Shown piece by piece: positions 16,735-25,499 of a stretch of 64,000 nt of DNA. How positions within the stretch are numbered: the stretch's first letter is position 1; every line of letters begins with the position of its first letter. The position numbers and the translations under genes are program-made. The notes below the pieces were generated by a model. It made no database searches. It had not been told where the DNA came from and worked only from the letters and a program-made list of their open reading frames with translations. The DNA comes from Pseudothermotoga hypogea DSM 11164 = NBRC 106472 (GTDB lineage Bacteria; Thermotogota; Thermotogae; Thermotogales; DSM-5069), in NCBI RefSeq assembly GCF_000816145.1, contig NZ_CP007141.1, positions 1,426,001 through 1,490,000 on the forward strand. The letters are read 5' to 3'.

Positions 16735-17712
16735 TCAGAGCAATCTGACCCTTGGGTCCAAGATGGCTATCACTATATCAGTCACGATCATGGCCACACT
16801 GATGAACACGGCCATCAAAAAGTAGATACTCAACAAGAGCTGGTAGTCTCTTCTGAACACCGCATCCAGCAGGAGCCTCCCCATGCCGGGCCAAGCGAAG
16901 ACGATCTCGATCAGGGCAGCCCCGGTGATCGAGAAACCCAGCGTGATACCGAATATCGTGACCGCTGGGATGATGGAGTTCTTCATCACGTACTTCTTGA
17001 AAAGTCTGTCGTTCGAGATGCCAACGGCCGATAGAACAGTGACGTAGTCTTCACGCAAGTTTTGAACTATGCTCGCTCTCGTGACTCTGTAAAAGACAGG
17101 AAGCTGTATTAGTAGAAGCGTGAAGACCGGCAAGAACAAATGGTGCAGATAGTCCAAAACCTTTCTGAAGCCTTCGTAGGATGCCCTCATATCGAACATG
17201 CCGGAAGTTGGAAACCACTTGAGTTTCGATGCAAATACCAAGATCAGAATGAGACCTAACCAGAAAGATGGCATCGCGTAGAGTATGTACGAAATCAGCG
17301 ACAGAAAAAGATCACCGAATTTCCTTCTCAGCCTACTCGCGAGCACAGCGAGATAGGTCCCCAGGACAAATGCGAGGATGCTCGCGGTGACGGTTATCGA
17401 CAGAGTGGGAAAAACCCTCGGGCCTATCAATTTCCAAGAAGGTTGATCGTAAACGTAGGAGAATCCCAGATCACCCCTCAAAAGGTTGGTCATGTACTTG
17501 AGATACTGTACCACGAGGGGTTTGTCCAAACCGTATTTCCTCTTTAAAGCTTCTATGATCTGAGGCGAAGGGTTCTCGAGTCCCGTCATGATCGTTGCTG
17601 GATCACCAGGTGCGAGATGGATTATAAAGAAATTGATCGTTATGACCAGAACGATTAGAAGGACAGCTGAAAGGATCCTTCTGGACAGATATTTGACGAA
17701 CAGAACATCCAT
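16735..17712 (-). CDS. Peptide ABC transporter permease (OppB type)
   Basis: A 325-residue permease with the N-terminal helix and HLAPGDPA motif of OppB/DppB proteins, about six helices and an EAA loop near residue 215-240. The ATG at 17712 has AAGAGGTG six bases before it; a GTG three codons upstream is part of that site. Its stop is 12 bases from the start of the OppC-type gene. Confidence 0.9.
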   Translation of the reverse strand: MDVLFVKYLSRRILSAVLLIVLVITINFFIIHLAPGDPATIMTGLENPSPQIIEALKRKYGLDKPLVVQYLKYMTNLLRGDLGFSYVYDQPSWKLIGPRVFPTLSITVTASILAFVLGTYLAVLASRLRRKFGDLFLSLISYILYAMPSFWLGLILILVFASKLKWFPTSGMFDMRASYEGFRKVLDYLHHLFLPVFTLLLIQLPVFYRVTRASIVQNLREDYVTVLSAVGISNDRLFKKYVMKNSIIPAVTIFGITLGFSITGAALIEIVFAWPGMGRLLLDAVFRRDYQLLLSIYFLMAVFISVAMIVTDIVIAILDPRVRLL

Positions 17713-17734
17713 CAAATTCACCTCTTACAGAGAT

Positions 17735-17762
17735 GGGCCACCCCGCAAAAGCAGGGTGGCCC
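17735..17762 (-). other. Intercistronic hairpin between binding protein and permease genes
   Basis: On the minus strand GGGCCACCCTGC, loop TTTT, GCGGGGTGGCCC form a 12-bp stem with one G-U pair. No T run follows, so it looks like an mRNA-stabilising 3' structure or processing site rather than a terminator. Confidence 0.75.
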
Positions 17763-17773
17763 TTGAACAATCA

Positions 17774-19330
17774 TTACTTGTCCAGCCAGGTTTTAGCGTA
17801 GTTGTTTATTCCAACCTTTCCAACAAGTTCGTAAGGCATGTTCTTCACGTACTTCTTGTGCACGAAGTTCGCGGCGACTTCTCCGATAGGATAAAACGGC
17901 AGGTCCTGCGCGAGTATTTCTTGAACCTCGAAGTAGTACTTCTGTCTTTCTTCCAGGTTCGAAACCTTTGCAGCTTTGTCCAAGAGTTCATCCACTTTCG
18001 AATTTGAATAGCCCATGACGTTGATGTCTCCGCCCGTTCCGACTCTCAGTTTCAGGTTGTCTGGATCTGGCCCCTGAAAGCCGTTCAGAACTGTCAGATC
18101 GAAATCTCCAGCTTTCAGAACCTTTTCAATGTAAGCCGCAATCTCGTACTCTTCGAGCTTGACCTTTATTCCAACCTTGTCCAGCTGTTCCTTTATCACG
18201 GCAGCCATGTCGGCCCAAACCTGACCCTGGAAGTAGACGAGAACCGCCTCGAATCTGTAGCCATCCTTTCCTCTCGGATAACCTGCCTCGTCCAGAAGCT
18301 TCTCCGCCAACTTCGGATCGTATCCAGGCGCCTTGGCGTTGGGATTGTAAGCCCACGGAATCGCCGGGGTGTAGAAACCATCGCTCACAGAACCATACCT
18401 TATCGCTTTGTCGAATATCTCTTGTCTGTTCAGGGCGTAAGACGCTGCGAACCTCACCTTGACATCGTTGAAGGGCGAAGGTCTCCTCGCCACGTTGAAG
18501 CCCATGTAGTACCTGCTCGGAGCGGGTCGCTGCAAAGCCACAGTATCAGGTGATTTTTGGTACAGAGGGATATGTGCGTTGCTCACATTGCCGTTCACAT
18601 CCACTTCTCCAGCCATGAACGCCTGGAACGCTGTGTTTTGATCGGGTATGATCTTGAACACGATCTTGTCGAGGTACGGTTCGCCCATGTAGTAATCTGG
18701 GTTCTTCACGAGTGTGACATGGTCTCCCTTCACCCATTCGACGAACTTGAAAGGTCCGGTGCCGATCGGTTTCTGGTTGGCGGGATTGTCCAACCAGTCT
18801 ACGGGCTGGCCGTCCTTGGTTATGTCGTAGATGTGCTTCGGCATAATGAAGGTGCCGTACCAAGCCAAGAATCCAATGAAAGGCGCCTGTGGCTCGGACA
18901 TCTTGATGACCACAGTGTGATCGTCTGGTGCTTCGATCGCTGTGACCTTCTCGAAATGCTTGGATGCAGGTGCTTCAGGATGGTTCTTGATCTGTGTGAG
19001 CGTCCAAACGACGTCAGCAGATGTGAAGGGTTGTCCATCGTGCCACTTGACACCTTTTCTCAGATGGAACGTGTAGGTCAATCCGTCCGGCGAAACTTCC
19101 CAGCTCTCTGCAAGATCTGGAATAACGTTGTAGTCATGATCAAGGGTTACGAGCTTGCTGAATATACAATGGTATATACCGTAGCCTGCGTCGTCGATCT
19201 TGGCGCAGGGGTTGAAAGAGATCGGATCTGACCAATGTGCGATGACCAACGTTCCGCCCTTCTTGGGCGTTTGTGCAAAGAACAAGACGGCGGTCATTAG
19301 CAAGAATGCCACGACCAGGAACTTCCTCAT
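17774..19330 (-). CDS. Extracellular solute-binding protein, family 5
   Basis: A 518-residue secreted binding protein with a signal peptide ending near FFAQTPKK, GGTLVIAHWSDPISFNP at the mature N-terminus, the family-5 stretch KWHDGQPFTSADVVWT and the late motif LLDEAGYPRGKDG. It feeds the permease pair encoded downstream. GGGAGGTG lies six bases before the ATG, and it begins 15 bases after the second amidohydrolase gene. Dipeptides or longer peptides are likely ligands given the flanking peptidase genes. Confidence 0.92.
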   Translation of the reverse strand: MRKFLVVAFLLMTAVLFFAQTPKKGGTLVIAHWSDPISFNPCAKIDDAGYGIYHCIFSKLVTLDHDYNVIPDLAESWEVSPDGLTYTFHLRKGVKWHDGQPFTSADVVWTLTQIKNHPEAPASKHFEKVTAIEAPDDHTVVIKMSEPQAPFIGFLAWYGTFIMPKHIYDITKDGQPVDWLDNPANQKPIGTGPFKFVEWVKGDHVTLVKNPDYYMGEPYLDKIVFKIIPDQNTAFQAFMAGEVDVNGNVSNAHIPLYQKSPDTVALQRPAPSRYYMGFNVARRPSPFNDVKVRFAASYALNRQEIFDKAIRYGSVSDGFYTPAIPWAYNPNAKAPGYDPKLAEKLLDEAGYPRGKDGYRFEAVLVYFQGQVWADMAAVIKEQLDKVGIKVKLEEYEIAAYIEKVLKAGDFDLTVLNGFQGPDPDNLKLRVGTGGDINVMGYSNSKVDELLDKAAKVSNLEERQKYYFEVQEILAQDLPFYPIGEVAANFVHKKYVKNMPYELVGKVGINNYAKTWLDK

Positions 19331-19345
19331 ACCAACACCTCCCTC

Positions 19346-20473
19346 TCAGAAGTTTCTCAACACCACTTTTCCATCGACGACCACACAGATTGGATAGGAA
19401 CTCGGCCTCAGCGGATGATCGTTCCAAACAACCAAATCCGCATCTTTCCCAACCTCGATCGTGCCCACAGAATCATCCATGTGCAGGATCTTCGCCGGAT
19501 TCACCGTGATCATTTTGAGAGCTTCATCGTAGGATGCACCATTTCTCACCGCAACGGTGGCGAGCAGTCTGAGATGCTTTTGAGGTATAACTGGATGATC
19601 GGTCATGAGGGCTACCAAGACACCGTGTTTCGAGAGTTCTACTGGGATTCTATCATTGACGTATTTGAAACCCGAATAGAGTCTGCTGAGCATCATGGGA
19701 CCGTAGACAACTGGTATGCCAGCTCTTTTGATTTCCTCAGCGAGGAGGTCCCCACCAAAAACGTGATCTATGCTGGCGTCCAGATTGTATTCCTTGATCA
19801 AACGAATCGCTGCCGTTATCTCGTCCGGAGATGTAGATAAATGGATTTTCACGGGAAGTTCACGCCGTAAGGCTCGAGCCACGATTGCGTAGACATGCCT
19901 CTTGCCTTGATCCACTTTGTTTGGTTCCTCCATCCAGAGTCTCGTTTCTTCCAAAACCTGCTTGAGCAAAGCCACGCTTCCCATGCGAGTGCTCGGATAG
20001 GGCTCTTTCGATCTGTACTCTCTCGATCTCTTCGGTCCCAGAGCCGCTTTCAGTGCCGTCTCTTCTTTCAAGACGCGACCTGTGGTCTTCAGTACCAGAC
20101 CAATCCCACCGATCACGTTCGCACTGCCTGGACCCGTGTAAACTGTGGTGACTCCGCCGTTCAAAGCATCCGAAAAGGCTGCGTCTCTGAGATCTATCGC
20201 GTCGATGGCCCGCATCTGGGGCGTGATCGGTCCATAAAAATCGTTCACATCGCTGTATTCCCAATCCAAACCCTCTGGGATCAACCCAATGTGGCTGTGT
20301 GCGTCTATCAAGCCGGGTGTCACGAACTTTCCATGCGCATCGATAACATCACAACCGTACGGGATGCTGACATTTTGACCCACAGCCGCGATCTTCTTAT
20401 CTTCTATGAGAACAACACCGTTTTCAATTGTGTCGATACCAGTCCAAACGGTTCCACCTTTGATCGCTATCAT
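19346..20473 (-). CDS. Metal-dependent amidohydrolase (second of a tandem pair)
   Basis: A 375-residue amidohydrolase-superfamily enzyme. It has the N-terminal beta-sandwich half, PGLIDAHSHIG (HxH metal motif, about residues 60-62), later metal-ligand candidates His in KIHLSTS and DHVFGG, and the catalytic Asp in MTDHPVI, then DSVGTIEVGKDADLVVW closing the beta-sandwich. The family includes imidazolonepropionases, prolidase-like and dipeptide hydrolases. Its ATG overlaps the stop of its paralogue (ATGA). It probably cleaves an amide or cyclic amide brought in by the ABC transporter. Confidence 0.87.
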   Translation of the reverse strand: MIAIKGGTVWTGIDTIENGVVLIEDKKIAAVGQNVSIPYGCDVIDAHGKFVTPGLIDAHSHIGLIPEGLDWEYSDVNDFYGPITPQMRAIDAIDLRDAAFSDALNGGVTTVYTGPGSANVIGGIGLVLKTTGRVLKEETALKAALGPKRSREYRSKEPYPSTRMGSVALLKQVLEETRLWMEEPNKVDQGKRHVYAIVARALRRELPVKIHLSTSPDEITAAIRLIKEYNLDASIDHVFGGDLLAEEIKRAGIPVVYGPMMLSRLYSGFKYVNDRIPVELSKHGVLVALMTDHPVIPQKHLRLLATVAVRNGASYDEALKMITVNPAKILHMDDSVGTIEVGKDADLVVWNDHPLRPSSYPICVVVDGKVVLRNF

Positions 20474-21600
20474 TCACGCTCACCCGCCTTGAACGCGATT
20501 CGGCCGTCGACGATCGTCATCAAGACCTTCGTTTCCGGTGCCAACGGCGCTCCCGACAGAAGGACAAGATCTGCATCTTTACCTGCCTCGACTGAGCCTA
20601 TTCTTCCTTCCAACCCTAAGACTCGCGCAGCGTTGATGGTGATGAGCTGCAGAGCTTCCTTCAAGCTGTAGCCGTGCGCCAGTGCGAGCGAGCAGAGCAA
20701 ATCGAGGTACTGGATCGGTATCGTTGGATGATCCGTTGTGAGGGAAAACTGAAGTCCTTTCATCTTGGAAAGATTCGCGCTGTCGAGATTCTTGAGTTCC
20801 ACACCCCTTCTGGCGAAGACAATGGGGCCATAAACTATAGGCACATTCTGCAGTGAATCGGACAACATGTGAGCTTCCGTGGCGTGATCGAGAACGACAC
20901 GGATGCCAAACTCGTTGGCGAGTCTTAGAACGGACTGAATATCTCTTTCAACATGAACGTGCACACGAAGGGGAATCTCCCCCTTTAGGAGTGGTATCAA
21001 GGCTTCCAGCTTGGGATCTTTCTTGTCTTTCTTCTCTGATTCGGCGTACTCTTTCGCCTTCGTCAGGATGGCTCTCAACTCTGCCATGATACCCATCCTC
21101 GTGGTGGGGACAGCCTTTTGTTCGGAAAGAAACCTCTTTGCGTGCTCACCCACGGCGGCTTTGAAGCAAGCAGTTCTTTCGATCAACTTTCCGTTGGTCT
21201 TGTACACGCTACCCTGACCAGGCATGATCGTGATTCTTTCGACGGGGGATCCGAACGACATGTACGAGCCTGGCAAGATCCCCACGCAAGTGATACCGGC
21301 CGAGAGTGCGTCTTTAAACGCAGGATCGAACAGATCCACCGCATCTGAAACGTTCAAGTGTGGTGTGACAGGATCATTAATTTCAAAGCCGTGATCACCC
21401 GCTTCGTTTTCGAGTCTGTAGAGTCCCATGTGGGTATGCGGATCGATCAAACCTGGTATCACGTATTCTGCTTCGATGATATTGTCATCATTACCAGTCG
21501 TGGATGGACGCACCTCTTTGATCTTTTCTCCGTCGATCAGTACATCAACGTTCCTCAATTCTTCGAACGGAGTGAACAACACCCCACAGCGAACGATCAT
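20470..21600 (-). CDS. Metal-dependent amidohydrolase (first of a tandem pair)
   Basis: A 376-residue paralogue of the next gene: PGLIDPHTHMG, RVHVHVERD, VLDHATEAH, LTTDHPT and GRIGSVEAGKDADLVLL are found in the same order. The two proteins share layout but differ clearly in sequence, so they may form a heteromer or act on two related substrates. It opens the eight-gene operon; a promoter containing a palindrome lies 36-64 bases upstream of the ATG, and GAGGATGAG serves as ribosome site. Confidence 0.87.
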   Translation of the reverse strand: MIVRCGVLFTPFEELRNVDVLIDGEKIKEVRPSTTGNDDNIIEAEYVIPGLIDPHTHMGLYRLENEAGDHGFEINDPVTPHLNVSDAVDLFDPAFKDALSAGITCVGILPGSYMSFGSPVERITIMPGQGSVYKTNGKLIERTACFKAAVGEHAKRFLSEQKAVPTTRMGIMAELRAILTKAKEYAESEKKDKKDPKLEALIPLLKGEIPLRVHVHVERDIQSVLRLANEFGIRVVLDHATEAHMLSDSLQNVPIVYGPIVFARRGVELKNLDSANLSKMKGLQFSLTTDHPTIPIQYLDLLCSLALAHGYSLKEALQLITINAARVLGLEGRIGSVEAGKDADLVLLSGAPLAPETKVLMTIVDGRIAFKAGERE

Positions 21601-21635
21601 TCAACTCATCCTCTCGAGTTTATGATTAGCTTTGA

Positions 21636-21664
21636 TAATTATTTTGTAGTCATTCTACAGCCAA
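21636..21664 (-). promoter_or_regulatory. Promoter with embedded palindrome ahead of the amidohydrolase-peptide operon
   Basis: On the minus strand TTGGCT (21664-21659) and TAATTA (21641-21636) are 17 bases apart. The spacer is largely filled by TGTAG-AATGA-CTACA (21659-21645), a perfect 5+5 inverted repeat. A repressor bound there would block RNA polymerase. The regulator is not identified in the window. Confidence 0.55.
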
Positions 21665-21718
21665 AACGTGCCACGAAACATGAACCAGTGGTTAAGCGTT
21701 GGTGAATCAAAATCGACA

Positions 21719-22561
21719 TCATCTGGCTGTTCTGAAATTCCTCATCAAAAGTGGCAGAGAGTATCTCAACGTCACAGACAAAAGCACGATGGTACCGCCG
21801 AGTAAGGCCCATTTGCCTGGTCTTTCACCGTAAGCCAGAAAGACCCAGATGGGGTTCAAGATGGGTTCGATGATCGGAATCAGTATCGCTTCCAGTGCTT
21901 CGACGTACTTGATTGCGATCGAATAGAGGATGTATGAGAAACCGAGTTGCACGGTGCCAAGCAACACTATGCCGAGGATGTTTCGAAGTTCAAAGCTCTG
22001 ATTGAAGATGAACACGAATCCGACCAACGCCGTCAAGATGTTTCCAAGTAAGGTTGATTCTATTGGAGAAGCATCTTTCTGTTTCCTCATGAAGATGATG
22101 TACAGTGCGAAAGAAACTCCACTCGCGATGGCGACGAGTATGCCAACGACGTTCTCGATCTTCAGTTCGTCGAAGAAAAAGAGCACCATTCCGAACAGTG
22201 CGAACGATATGGCGAGCCAGTCCACAGCTCTGGTCTTCTCTTTCAAAATCATGGGTGCGAAGATCGCGACGTAGATGGGCGCGCCGTACTGCAGAAGTAT
22301 CGCGTTCGCAGCCGTCGTCAACTTGTTCGCGGTCACAAAGAGCGTGACGGTGCCAAAATAGAATAAAGCGGCAAGAAGTTGATCCTTACACCAAGTGAAC
22401 TTGGGTTTCTTCACGTACGCGAGAATCAGAAGTGCAGAGATAGCGCTTCGACCTGCAGCGATGGCGATGGGATTCCAATCGACGAGCTTGATCAACAACC
22501 CACCGAGGCTCCAAAGAACGGAGGTCAGAATCAGATAGAACACCGCTCTGGTGCGGCTCAA
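21719..22561 (-). CDS. EamA/DMT-family transporter
   Basis: A protein of about 280 residues with ten hydrophobic segments in two EamA repeats (motifs SVLWSLGGLLIKL near the start and IPIIEPILNPIWVFLAYGE in the second half). Such proteins usually export amino acids or other metabolites. The TTG at 22561 has GAGGTGG five bases upstream; the GTG at 22570 lies inside that site. The gene lies upstream of the amidohydrolase operon on the same strand, but a separate promoter follows it. Confidence 0.87.
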   Translation of the reverse strand: MSRTRAVFYLILTSVLWSLGGLLIKLVDWNPIAIAAGRSAISALLILAYVKKPKFTWCKDQLLAALFYFGTVTLFVTANKLTTAANAILLQYGAPIYVAIFAPMILKEKTRAVDWLAISFALFGMVLFFFDELKIENVVGILVAIASGVSFALYIIFMRKQKDASPIESTLLGNILTALVGFVFIFNQSFELRNILGIVLLGTVQLGFSYILYSIAIKYVEALEAILIPIIEPILNPIWVFLAYGERPGKWALLGGTIVLLSVTLRYSLPLLMRNFRTAR

Positions 22562-22623
22562 TCTTCCCACCTCAGAGCGATTTTAACGCAACTGATTTAA
22601 AATGAATGAAAGGGGTGATGAGG

Positions 22624-23097
22624 TTGAAGCTTGCCAAAAAGAAAAGGATCGCGCTGATCGCGCACGATCGAATGAAAAAAGATCTCATCGAATGGGTCGA
22701 GTTCAACAAGGGAACCCTTTCGAGGCATGAACTGTACGCCACAGGCACGACTGGAACGTTGATCGAAGAAAGGACGAATCTGAAGGTTCACAAGTTCAAG
22801 AGTGGTCCTCTCGGAGGCGATCAACAGATAGGTGCGAAGATCGCGGAGGGTGAGATAGACATACTCATATTCTTCTGGGATCCTCTCGAGCCACTCGCAC
22901 ACGATGTGGACATCAAAGCTTTGATAAGGCTCGCGACGGTCTACAACATACCCGTGGCGATCAATCGTTCCACGGCGGACTTTTTGATCTCTTCTCCTTT
23001 GTTTGAAAGTGAGTACGAGAAAATTCAGCCTGACTACGAAACTCAGTTGCGTGAACGCATCATGAAGGTGGTTGGAGAAGTCAAGCATAGCGATTGA
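22624..23097 (+). CDS. mgsA: Methylglyoxal synthase
   Basis: A protein of about 157 residues that converts dihydroxyacetone phosphate to methylglyoxal, a bypass of lower glycolysis. It shows [10 protein letters not shown] at the N-terminus, ATGTTGTLI for phosphate binding, [12 protein letters not shown] with the catalytic Asp, and [14 protein letters not shown]. The TTG at 22624 is placed best behind the GGGGTGAT ribosome site (about eight bases); ATG at 22618 is an alternative. It is divergent from the EamA gene. Confidence 0.95.
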   Translation: MKLAKKKRIALIAHDRMKKDLIEWVEFNKGTLSRHELYATGTTGTLIEERTNLKVHKFKSGPLGGDQQIGAKIAEGEIDILIFFWDPLEPLAHDVDIKALIRLATVYNIPVAINRSTADFLISSPLFESEYEKIQPDYETQLRERIMKVVGEVKHSD

Positions 23098-23196
23098 AAT
23101 TGAATGTTGTCTAAGTTTCACGAAGTTTTGTGAATTTGAGATGACTACCAAGGCTTAAACTACGATAAAATGCGTTACAATGAAAATGGTGAGATC

Positions 23197-24606
23197 ATGA
23201 GGAAAGGTTCTGTCCTCACCTTGAGCCTCTTTGTAGTTATATTCCTTGCGTTGACAGTTCTGCTGGTGTTGGCCATCTACGCTCAAGTGACCAACAATTA
23301 TGTGTTGCAGCAGAAGAAATTACTCGTCTCGAACGTGGCGAAGAGCGCTGCTTACGCGATGGCTGAGACCGTTGCGAAGTGGTTCACTGAAGGCAAGGGG
23401 GATCTTGTACAAAACTTGGCGGCCACCCCGACTTCTCTGTCTGTGCCTGAGTTTCGTGGGACGATCAAATGCAGCGTGACTTCCATTTCGAATGAATACA
23501 AAATAACATGTACTGCACGACTCGATGGAGTTGAGGACAGCTACAGCTTGACTTTGATTTTGATGGGTGGTTTGACCTACAGATATGCAATCGATACCGT
23601 GACGATGGAAGTCAACAACAACAATCTGAAGATCGTGGGGGATGTACTCGTCAGAGATAGATCGCTCGATATCGGCAACAACTCAGCCATTACGGGTAAC
23701 ATCTACCTAATGAATGGATCGCTGAATGTCGGTAACAACTCGGTTGTTACTGGTGACATATATCTAAGAAATGGAAACTTGACTCTGGGTAACAACAGCG
23801 TTGTCGAGAATGATGTTTTGGCCGTTGGGAGCGTAACAGGTAGTGGTACAATAAGGCGCAACGTTATTGTTACTGGAACAGTGGAAAGAAATGTTACAGT
23901 GCTGGGGGATAAAACAGAAAATGCATCGAGCGCTTACGTTCTCGATGAAATCTCGAGGCGCGTGAACGCAAGTTCACCAATGAGTCCACCTTTGCCCGCG
24001 ACACCGTCCTTTTTCCCGAATCCTGCGGTCAAGCTCAACGGCACGGTGATATCTGAGAGCGATAAAACGTACTATACAGATAGTCTACAGGACGGTTTGA
24101 AGGTGTCGAGAAACCTCACTCTCAAAATACCATCGACAGGGTTGCTTTCGATCGCTACCACCAGTCTCACTCTTGGGAACAACGCGACGATCGAAGTTGA
24201 TGGTAGCGGTATCGTGATGATATACGTTGAAGGTGATATCACTGCTGGCAATAATATCGAGATAAAACCTAAAGGACCCCAAAGTCATTTTCGGTTGCTC
24301 ATTTACTCGAACAAATCAGGCACTTTCAACTTTGGGAACAGTCTTTCCGTTGCCAAAGGCGGTGGACTGTACATATATGCGCCAGAAAAGTCGGTGAAGA
24401 TAGGAAACAGTCCGAATCAACAAAAAGAAGATGTCTTTGGAGCTATAGTAGCTAAAAAAATTGAGGTACAGAACAATCTTTATCTTGCGCTTCCAGATAA
24501 TCCGTCGGGAACGCAGATACCTTGGTTCCCAATAGGGTTCGATCCGTCAGCCACCAGCACGGGTCATTATGGTTTGTACGTGAAATACAGGAGTTGGGGT
24601 CAATGA
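23197..24606 (+). CDS. PilX-like membrane protein with beta-solenoid repeats
   Basis: A protein of about 469 residues starting MRKGSVLTLSLF, with one N-terminal transmembrane helix and no prepilin cleavage Glu, as in PilX-like minor components. Residues about 145-215 contain repeats of the form GNNS-V-G-IYL-NG, similar to bactofilin or polymer-forming beta-helix turns; a C-terminal half with GNNATIEV and GNNIEIKP fits the domain found in PilX-like proteins. It begins a three-gene set with two pilin-like proteins, overlapping the next gene by ATGA. It probably sits at the cell surface. Start is inferred from GGTGA just before the ATG. Confidence 0.75.
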   Translation: MRKGSVLTLSLFVVIFLALTVLLVLAIYAQVTNNYVLQQKKLLVSNVAKSAAYAMAETVAKWFTEGKGDLVQNLAATPTSLSVPEFRGTIKCSVTSISNEYKITCTARLDGVEDSYSLTLILMGGLTYRYAIDTVTMEVNNNNLKIVGDVLVRDRSLDIGNNSAITGNIYLMNGSLNVGNNSVVTGDIYLRNGNLTLGNNSVVENDVLAVGSVTGSGTIRRNVIVTGTVERNVTVLGDKTENASSAYVLDEISRRVNASSPMSPPLPATPSFFPNPAVKLNGTVISESDKTYYTDSLQDGLKVSRNLTLKIPSTGLLSIATTSLTLGNNATIEVDGSGIVMIYVEGDITAGNNIEIKPKGPQSHFRLLIYSNKSGTFNFGNSLSVAKGGGLYIYAPEKSVKIGNSPNQQKEDVFGAIVAKKIEVQNNLYLALPDNPSGTQIPWFPIGFDPSATSTGHYGLYVKYRSWGQ

Positions 24607-24926
24607 AGCGAGGCTACACGCTCGCCGAAGTCATAACGGCTCTGCTGATCATAGCCATAGGTGCGCTCGCACTCTTTGGAGTGCTCAGTAACGCTTTGAG
24701 CGGTATAGGAAGGGTTTATCGCGAATTGAGAAAAACATTTGAAGCGAACACGGAACTGGAAGAGTATTTCTCCACAGGTTCCACAGTCGGAGTTGAATTT
24801 CAGTTTTCGACGTTGACCATAACTTCAACTTCCTTGGCCACGTCGATTGAAGTGAAGATCGTGAAACCCAAATCCGATCAATTTGGAAACACAGCTCTGT
24901 TCATCTTCGAGCCAGCAACTCAATAA
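24603..24926 (+). CDS. Type IV pilin-like/pseudopilin protein
   Basis: A 107-residue protein with a class III signal: MKRG then YTLAEV (cleavage after Gly4, Glu at position 5 of the mature chain) and a long hydrophobic helix. The rest is a short beta-rich head. It resembles PilV/GspI-type minor pilins that prime pilus or type II secretion assembly. Its ATG overlaps the upstream stop. A prepilin peptidase must be encoded elsewhere. Confidence 0.85.
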   Translation: MKRGYTLAEVITALLIIAIGALALFGVLSNALSGIGRVYRELRKTFEANTELEEYFSTGSTVGVEFQFSTLTITSTSLATSIEVKIVKPKSDQFGNTALFIFEPATQ

Positions 24927-24944
24927 AACCGTGGAGGCATTTGA

Positions 24945-25496
24945 ATGTCAAAACTCATCTTCTCTCGTAAGGACGGTTTCACCTTGATAGAACTCTTGAT
25001 CGTGTTGATAATCCTCGGTGTCGTTTTTGCGATAATTTCGATGCTCTTCTATCTTCCCATCAAGAATGCGCAGTTCACACAGCAAGAATACACGACCTTC
25101 GAAGAAATGCGAAAGGTGCTCGAGATACTCAGAAAAGAACTGACGCTGGCAGAGGACGCAAACGCCACCACTACGTCGATACAAGAGATAACACTCACCG
25201 CGACTGAACTTGCTTTCGGTTATGAAAACGGAGCGTTCTACGTCAAGACTTCGACGAATTCAACGCCAACGCTCATAGCCGAAATCAATCTTTCTTCGAC
25301 TTCGACTGTGTTCTTTGTCGAGACCATCAACTCTCCTCCTCCGAAACCAAAGAAGTACGTGAAGGTGACCTTGATCCACGAGAATCCCTCTGTGAAGTTG
25401 GAAGCCACGATCAACCTTCTGAATTCGTTTCGGTTGAATAATCCGAGCACCGCCACAACGAGCGGGAACACGCTCATCGTGACGAAGAACGAATGA
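24945..25496 (+). CDS. Type IV pilin-like/pseudopilin protein (PilW/GspJ-like)
   Basis: A 183-residue protein with the prepilin motif KDG-FTLIELLIVLIILG: cleavage after Gly11, Glu5 in the mature protein, then a hydrophobic helix. The head is Ser/Thr-rich. GGAGG lies eight bases before the ATG. It completes the minor-pilin set and ends only three bases from the convergent SDR gene, with no terminator visible between them. Confidence 0.88.
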   Translation: MSKLIFSRKDGFTLIELLIVLIILGVVFAIISMLFYLPIKNAQFTQQEYTTFEEMRKVLEILRKELTLAEDANATTTSIQEITLTATELAFGYENGAFYVKTSTNSTPTLIAEINLSSTSTVFFVETINSPPPKPKKYVKVTLIHENPSVKLEATINLLNSFRLNNPSTATTSGNTLIVTKNE

Positions 25497-25499
25497 GTT

